Shown here piece after piece: positions 5,901 to 10,089 of a DNA stretch of 10,089 nucleotides (position 1 is its first letter; each line of letters begins with the position of its first letter). Source of the stretch: Acetobacteraceae bacterium (GTDB lineage Bacteria; Pseudomonadota; Alphaproteobacteria; Acetobacterales; Acetobacteraceae); the NCBI GenBank assembly GCA_027323595.1, contig DAHWBL010000250.1:1-10089 (forward strand), given 5' to 3'. The notes beneath the pieces were generated by a model, which saw nothing but the letters and a program-made list of their open reading frames with translations, made no database searches and had not been told where the DNA came from. Made by a program: the position numbers and the translations under genes.

Positions 5901-6713
5901 ATGCCTCTGTCGCCGAACGCCGCCGCAGCGCCTGATGGCCGGGGCTCGAACCGGGCGGACCCGAACCGGGCGCGCGCGCGGCTGTTGCGGATGCATTACG
6001 AAGCGCGGGTCGGGCATATCGGCGGCAATCTGTCGGCGCTGGACGCGATGCTGCATCTGCATGGCGCGGTGCTGGATGAGCGCGATCTGTTCGTGCTGTC
6101 GAAGGGGCATTCGGCCGGCGCGCTGTATATCGCGCTGTGGGCGGCCGGGACGATCGACGAGGACGAACTCACCAGATTTCATCGTGACGGCACCACGCTT
6201 GCCGGCCATCCGGTGGCGGGCTGGCATCGGCGCATCGTGTTCGCGACCGGCAGCCTGGGGCATGGCGCGGGGCTGGCCGCGGGCGCGGCGCTGGCGCGGC
6301 GGCTGCGCGGCGAGCCGGGCGACGTGTATTGCCTGATGTCGGACGGCGAATGCGAGGAAGGCTCGGTGTGGGAGGCGCTGATTTTCGCGCGTCACAACCG
6401 GCTTGCCAATCTGGTGTTGCTGATCGACGCGAACGGGTTGCAGGGGTTCGGCGGCACCGACGAGGTCGCGTCGCTGGAGCCGCTTGGCGCCAGGATCAGC
6501 GGATTCGGGCTCGATGTCATCGAGATCGACGGGCATGACCCGACCGCGCTGGATGCCGCACTCGCGCGGCGCGGCGACGGGCCGCTGGTGGTGGTGTTGC
6601 GCACGGTGAAGGGGCGCGGGGTGTCGTTCATGGAGGGGCGGATGGAATGGCATTATCTGCCGCTCGATGAGGCGCAATATCGGCGCGCGCTGGACGAGCT
6701 GGGCCAGGGCTGA
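5901..6713 (+). CDS. Transketolase-like N-terminal (pyrophosphate-binding) subunit
   Basis: This 270-residue protein corresponds to the N-terminal thiamine-diphosphate domain of a split transketolase. Landmarks: GHIGGNLSALDAM (38-50), LSKGHSAGALY (66-76), GHPVAGWHRRIVFATGSLGHGAGLAAG (102-128), and the Mg/TPP-binding motif SDGECEEGSVWEAL (147-160) followed by LIDANGLQGF (174-183). It must pair with the next gene product to form an active site transferring two-carbon ketol units. Split transketolases of this type are often found in secondary sugar or polysaccharide loci rather than as the housekeeping pentose-phosphate enzyme, and this one opens a glycosylation operon. GGGGA (5892-5896) is a close ribosome site. 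The stop overlaps the next start by one base (TGATG). The acceptor substrate is unknown. Confidence 0.92.
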   Translation: MPLSPNAAAAPDGRGSNRADPNRARARLLRMHYEARVGHIGGNLSALDAMLHLHGAVLDERDLFVLSKGHSAGALYIALWAAGTIDEDELTRFHRDGTTLAGHPVAGWHRRIVFATGSLGHGAGLAAGAALARRLRGEPGDVYCLMSDGECEEGSVWEALIFARHNRLANLVLLIDANGLQGFGGTDEVASLEPLGARISGFGLDVIEIDGHDPTALDAALARRGDGPLVVVLRTVKGRGVSFMEGRMEWHYLPLDEAQYRRALDELGQG

Positions 6714-7630
6714 TGCGCAATGCCTTTTGTTCAGCGATGGTGCGGCTTGGCGGCGAGCGGGATATTCTGTTCCTCACCGGCGATCTTGGGTTCATGGCGC
6801 TGGAACCTTTGCAGCAGGCGCTTGGTCCGCGCTTCATCAATGCCGGGGTGGCCGAGCAGAACATGATCAGCGTGGCGGCCGGCGCGGCGAGCCAGGGCGA
6901 GCAAGCCTGGGCCTATTCGATCGCGCCGTTCGTCTATGGCAGGCCGTTCGAGCAGATTCGCAACGATGTGTGTCTGCATGATTTCGACGTGAAGCTGGTC
7001 GGCAATGGCGGCGGCTATGGCTATGGGGTGATGGGGGCGACCCACCATGCCATCGAGGATTACGGCGTGATGTGCGCGTTGCAGAACATGCGTGTGCTGG
7101 TGCCGGCTTTTGCCGATGACCTGGCGCCGGTGGTGGCGCGCATGGCCGACGATCCGCACCCGGCCTATCTGCGGCTGGGGCGCTGTGAGCTGCCGAAGGG
7201 CTGGGCGCTGCCGGACTATGCGCCGTGGCGCTGCCTGCTGTCGGGCCAGGCCGGGGTGCTGGTGGCGATCGGGCCTGGCGCGGGCGGGGTGCTGGCGGCG
7301 GCGGCGGAGCTGGACGAGGCGGCGCGGCCGGAGATCTGGGTGGTGAGCGAATTGCCGCTGGTCGAGGACAGCATGCCGCCGGCGCTGCTCGCGCGCATCG
7401 CCGCCGGGCCCGGGCTGTTCGTGCTGGAGGAGCATGTGGCGCAGGGCGGGCTGGGGCAGATGCTGGCGCTGGCGCTGCTGCGGATGGGGGTGCGGCCGGC
7501 GCGGTTCGGCCATTTCCATGCGCATGGATATCTGTCCGGCAGCTATGGCTCGCAGGCGTTTCACCGCGCCGAGAACGGCATCGACCCGGCGCGCGTGCTG
7601 GCCGAGATCGATCGCGGCGTGAACGCATGA
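6713..7630 (+). CDS. Transketolase-like C-terminal (pyrimidine-binding) subunit
   Basis: This 305-residue partner of the preceding gene contains the pyrimidine-binding and C-terminal transketolase domains. LTGDLGFMAL (21-30) is followed by FINAGVAEQNMISVAAGAA (41-59), in which E48 is the conserved glutamate that activates thiamine diphosphate. Next come WAYSIAPFVYGRPFEQIRNDVC (66-87) and GYGVMGATHHAIEDYGVM (103-120), typical of the 1-deoxyxylulose/transketolase superfamily. The C-terminal domain runs from about residue 180 to the end. The catalytic residues appear intact, so the pair is predicted to be active. The start overlaps the previous stop by one base and the stop overlaps the next start by four (ATGA), so the three genes are probably translationally coupled. 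Transketolase is preferred over DXP synthase because of the split form and context. Confidence 0.92.
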   Translation: MRNAFCSAMVRLGGERDILFLTGDLGFMALEPLQQALGPRFINAGVAEQNMISVAAGAASQGEQAWAYSIAPFVYGRPFEQIRNDVCLHDFDVKLVGNGGGYGYGVMGATHHAIEDYGVMCALQNMRVLVPAFADDLAPVVARMADDPHPAYLRLGRCELPKGWALPDYAPWRCLLSGQAGVLVAIGPGAGGVLAAAAELDEAARPEIWVVSELPLVEDSMPPALLARIAAGPGLFVLEEHVAQGGLGQMLALALLRMGVRPARFGHFHAHGYLSGSYGSQAFHRAENGIDPARVLAEIDRGVNA

Positions 7631-9612
7631 GCGAGGCGGAATTCGGCGCCCGCGCGCTGCGGTTGCAGGGCCCGATCCTGGTGCTGGGGGCGAGCGGGTT
7701 CATCGGCGCCAATCTGCTGCGGCAGTTGCGCGCGCATCGCGCCGATGTGGTCGGCACCAGCTCGACCGCGGGCGCCTGGCGGCTCGAAGGGCTGCCGGGT
7801 GAGGCGGTGATCGTGGGCGACCTGCTGATCGAGCAGAGCCTGGTCGCGTTGCTGGATGCGGTGCGGCCGCGCACGGTGTTCAACTGCCTGGCCTATGGCG
7901 CCTATTCGTTTCAGACCGACAGCGCGCTGATTTATCGCACCAATCTCGATCTTACGGCGCGGCTGGTGGAGGAGCTGGGGCGGCGGGGGGTGCATCGGTA
8001 TGTGCATGCCGGCAGCTCATCGGAATATGGCGACGACGCGGCCGGGCCTTCGGAGGACCAGACGCTGCACCCCAACAGCCATTACGCGGTGTCCAAGGGG
8101 GCGGCGGCGGGGCTGTTGTATTATGCCGGGCGCAAGCTGGGGTTTCCCGGTGTGAATCTGCGGCTGTATTCGATCTATGGCCCCTATGAGGATTCGTCGC
8201 GGCTGGTGCCGACGGTGGTGCTGAAGGCGTTGGCGGGCGAGCAGTCCCATTATGTGGAGCCCACGGTCTCGCGGGATTTCCTGTTCGTCGATGATGCCTG
8301 CGCGGCGTTCGTCGATGCCGCCAACAACCTGACCGAGGCGCATTACGGCGATTCCTACAATATCGGCAGCGGCGTGCAGACCACGATCGGCGCATTCGCC
8401 GCGACCTGCACGGAATTGTTCGCGCTGCCCGGCGCGCCGCAATTCGACATGCCGAGCCGGCGATGGGACGTGGCGCACTGGTTCGCCAACCCGGCCAGGG
8501 CGCGCGACGAGTTGGGCTGGAGCGCGCGGATCGGGCTGCGCGAGGGGCTGGAGCGGATGGCGCGGTGGTGCCGCGCGCTCGCCGAACCGGACCGATATGT
8601 GAAATCGTCCAAGAAATTCGGCCGTGACGAGACCTGGAGCGTGTCGGCGATCATCGCCTGCTACAAGGACGGGCAGGCGATTCCGGTGATGCATCGGCGG
8701 CTGACCGAGACGTTCGACAAGCTCAATATCGGCTACGAAATCATTTTCGTAAACGACAACAGCCCTGACGATTGCGAGGAGGTCATCCGTGCGATCAGCG
8801 CGCGCGACCGCCATGTGATCGGCATTTCGCATGCGCGCAATTTCGGTTCGCAATCGGCGTTTCGCAGCGGCATGGAGATCGCGGGCAAGAATGCCTGCGT
8901 GCTGCTGGATGGCGATCTGCAGGACCCGCCGGAGTTGATCGAGCAGTTCGTGGAGCAGTGGCGCGCCGGGTTCGATGTGGTGTACGGGCGGCGGGTGAAG
9001 CGCGAGGCGCCGTGGCACATGGCCATTGCCTACAAGCTTTTTTATCTGATTTTCCAGCGGTTTTCCTATATCCCGATCCCGCGCGACGCGGGCGATTTCT
9101 CGTTGATGGATCAGCGCGTGGTGCGTTGCCTGCTGGGGTTTCCGGAGCGCGATCTGTTCATTCGCGGGGTGCGCGCCTTCGTGGGATTCCGACAGACCGG
9201 CGTGGATTATGTCCGCCCCGAGCGGATGTTTGGTGTGACCACCAACAATTTGTGGAAAAACATCGGCTGGGCCAAGAAGGGGCTGTTGTCGTTCAGCAAC
9301 ACGCCGCTGAACATGCTGACCGCGGCTGGGTTTTCGTTGTTCGGCCTGTCGCTGGTGCTGGGGTTGAGCTATCTGGTGTCGAGCCTGCTGTTTCCGAACG
9401 CGGCGCCGCGCGGATTTACCAGCCTGGTGCTGATGGTGATCTTTTTCGGCTCCATCAATATTCTGGCGGTCAGCATCATTGGCGAATATATCGCCAAGAT
9501 TTTCGAGGAGGTGAAGCGTCGGCCGCATTTCGTCCGGCGCAATTTCATCCGCGACGGCGAGGTGCGCGCCGCCACCGAGGCGCGACGCGACGGGCTTGCC
9601 CGTGAACTTTAA
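7627..9612 (+). CDS. Fusion: NAD-dependent sugar epimerase/dehydratase + GT2 polyprenyl-phosphate glycosyltransferase
   Basis: One uninterrupted 661-residue frame encodes two enzymes. Residues 15-320 form an extended short-chain dehydrogenase: NAD loop GASGFIG (21-27), SSS (130-132) and catalytic YAVSK (Y153, K157), LRLYSIYGPYE (178-188), RDFLFVDD (216-223) and NIGSG (245-249). Residues 338-640 form a GtrB/dolichol-phosphate-mannose-synthase-type transferase: SAIIACYKDG (340-349), VNDNSPDD (375-382), DGDLQDPPE (428-436) and RDAGDFSLMD (486-495), then two membrane helices (about 563-588 and 597-619). Expected roles: epimerise or reduce a nucleotide sugar, then transfer it to undecaprenyl phosphate at the cytoplasmic membrane face. 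A polar linker (322-337, YVKSSKKFGRDETW) joins them. An in-frame GTG at codon 325 (8599) could be an internal start for the transferase alone, but no ribosome site precedes it. Ends in TAATG with the next gene. Confidence 0.93.
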   Translation: MSEAEFGARALRLQGPILVLGASGFIGANLLRQLRAHRADVVGTSSTAGAWRLEGLPGEAVIVGDLLIEQSLVALLDAVRPRTVFNCLAYGAYSFQTDSALIYRTNLDLTARLVEELGRRGVHRYVHAGSSSEYGDDAAGPSEDQTLHPNSHYAVSKGAAAGLLYYAGRKLGFPGVNLRLYSIYGPYEDSSRLVPTVVLKALAGEQSHYVEPTVSRDFLFVDDACAAFVDAANNLTEAHYGDSYNIGSGVQTTIGAFAATCTELFALPGAPQFDMPSRRWDVAHWFANPARARDELGWSARIGLREGLERMARWCRALAEPDRYVKSSKKFGRDETWSVSAIIACYKDGQAIPVMHRRLTETFDKLNIGYEIIFVNDNSPDDCEEVIRAISARDRHVIGISHARNFGSQSAFRSGMEIAGKNACVLLDGDLQDPPELIEQFVEQWRAGFDVVYGRRVKREAPWHMAIAYKLFYLIFQRFSYIPIPRDAGDFSLMDQRVVRCLLGFPERDLFIRGVRAFVGFRQTGVDYVRPERMFGVTTNNLWKNIGWAKKGLLSFSNTPLNMLTAAGFSLFGLSLVLGLSYLVSSLLFPNAAPRGFTSLVLMVIFFGSINILAVSIIGEYIAKIFEEVKRRPHFVRRNFIRDGEVRAATEARRDGLAREL

Positions 9613-10037
9613 TGCGCGTGCGCTTTAGCGCGACGATGGCGCGCCGGCTTGCGCGGTGGCCCGGCGGGGTGCTGTTCGCGCGGTTCGTGGGCGTGGGGTT
9701 GCTGAACACCGCGTTCGGGTATGGTGTGTTCGCGGCGCTGGTGCTGGCGGGCGGGTGGCCCGGCGCGGCGCTGGTGGTGGCGACGGTGGCCGGGGTGGCG
9801 TTCAATTTCCAGACGACGCGGCGGCTGGTGTTTCGCACCGACGGGCGCGGGCGGGTGGTGCGGTTCGTGCTCGTCTATGTCGCAATTCTCGCGATAAACT
9901 GGGCAGCGCTCAGGATAACGCGAGGTTTCGGTGTCCCTGATATAGAGGCGCAGGCGGCGCTTGCGCTACCGATGGCCGCGATGTCGTTCGTGTTTCAGCG
10001 GGCGTTTGTGTTCAACATCGCGGCGGAACCGGCATGA
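9612..10037 (+). CDS. GtrA-like membrane protein (putative polyprenyl-linked sugar flippase)
   Basis: This 141-residue protein has four predicted membrane helices (about 20-45, 51-67, 83-104, 113-135) and GtrA signatures: RFVGVGLLNTAFGYGVF (24-40), NFQTTRRLVFR (65-75) and the terminal FVFQRAFVF (126-134). GtrA proteins are thought to flip undecaprenyl-phosphate-linked sugars made by a GtrB partner, which here is the second half of the preceding fusion. The ATG at 9612 overlaps the previous stop by one base (TAATG); Met9 at 9636 is an alternative start. From about 9868 the codon choice changes to rarer forms (ATA three times, AGG, CGA, CTA), unlike the first half. The stop overlaps a following ATG in an ATGA. 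Confidence 0.92.
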   Translation: MRVRFSATMARRLARWPGGVLFARFVGVGLLNTAFGYGVFAALVLAGGWPGAALVVATVAGVAFNFQTTRRLVFRTDGRGRVVRFVLVYVAILAINWAALRITRGFGVPDIEAQAALALPMAAMSFVFQRAFVFNIAAEPA

Positions 10038-10089
10038 CCCGCGCACCTGGAGGCAGCCGGCGCAACCTAGTGGACACCGCCACCGGATT
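10034..10089 (+). CDS. Start of a further operon gene, cut by the window edge
   Basis: The ATG at 10034 overlaps the GtrA-like stop in an ATGA, the same coupling used inside this operon, and the frame stays open for 18 codons (MTRAPGGSRRNLVDTATG) to the window end. Nothing in these residues identifies a family. From the gtrA/gtrB context, a polytopic membrane glycosyltransferase that performs the final transfer in the periplasm would be expected, but this is a guess from position only. Confidence 0.45.
   Translation, partial: MTRAPGGSRRNLVDTATG

Noticed and set aside
6713..7630. The transketolase-like C-terminal subunit as part of DXP synthase or a pyruvate dehydrogenase beta subunit
   Set aside because: The preceding split N-terminal subunit has transketolase motifs, and the block GYGVMGATHHAIEDYG is typical of transketolase C-terminal subunits; context is sugar biosynthesis.
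8017..9528. Minus-strand open frame of 503 codons over the epimerase-GT2 fusion
   Set aside because: Biased His/Arg/Gln composition and no motif, while the opposite strand has all epimerase and GT2 signatures.

Overview
This window comes from a very GC-rich chromosome. Codon use is dominated by G or C at third positions, and the protein families (zinc-free L31, PdxY, AAHS-type transporter, AhpD-like protein, GtrB/GtrA-like genes) fit an alphaproteobacterium. My best guess is Rhodospirillales/Acetobacteraceae. That placement is an impression from gene content and composition, not the result of a search.

Layout from left to right. (1) Positions 1-987 hold the 3' part of a gene for a GSU2403-like nucleotidyltransferase-fold protein. 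It starts before the window and has a less extreme codon bias than its neighbours. (2) Positions 1136-2491 encode a major facilitator transporter resembling aromatic-acid/H+ symporters. (3) Convergent to it, with only 19 bases between stop codons, is a small two-CBS-domain protein (2511-2951, minus). (4) A minus-strand operon of three genes, joined by two ATGA overlaps, runs from 4912 down to 3133: AhpD/carboxymuconolactone decarboxylase-like protein, GNAT acetyltransferase, pyridoxal kinase PdxY. (5) A divergent cysteine-free MarR regulator (4976-5446) shares with this operon a 63-bp intergenic region. That region carries two tandem 16-bp palindromic elements with the same half-site and spacer, a probable operator pair. 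(6) Ribosomal protein L31 (5527-5757) follows, with its own promoter-like hexamers and a leader hairpin.

(7) From 5901 to the right edge runs a tightly packed plus-strand operon with overlaps of 1 or 4 bases at every junction: transketolase-like N-terminal subunit, transketolase-like C-terminal subunit, a 661-residue natural fusion of an NAD-dependent sugar epimerase/dehydratase with a membrane-anchored GT2 (GtrB/polyprenyl-phosphate type) glycosyltransferase, a GtrA-like flippase, and the first codons of a further gene. The likely logic is a pathway that makes an unusual sugar with a TPP enzyme and a nucleotide-sugar epimerase, loads it on undecaprenyl phosphate and flips it to the periplasm to decorate a surface glycan. 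The final transferase probably lies beyond the window. This operon is the most interesting part. The system-level function is inference; the individual family calls are solid.

I saw no tRNA or rRNA genes, CRISPR arrays, insertion sequences or attachment sites.
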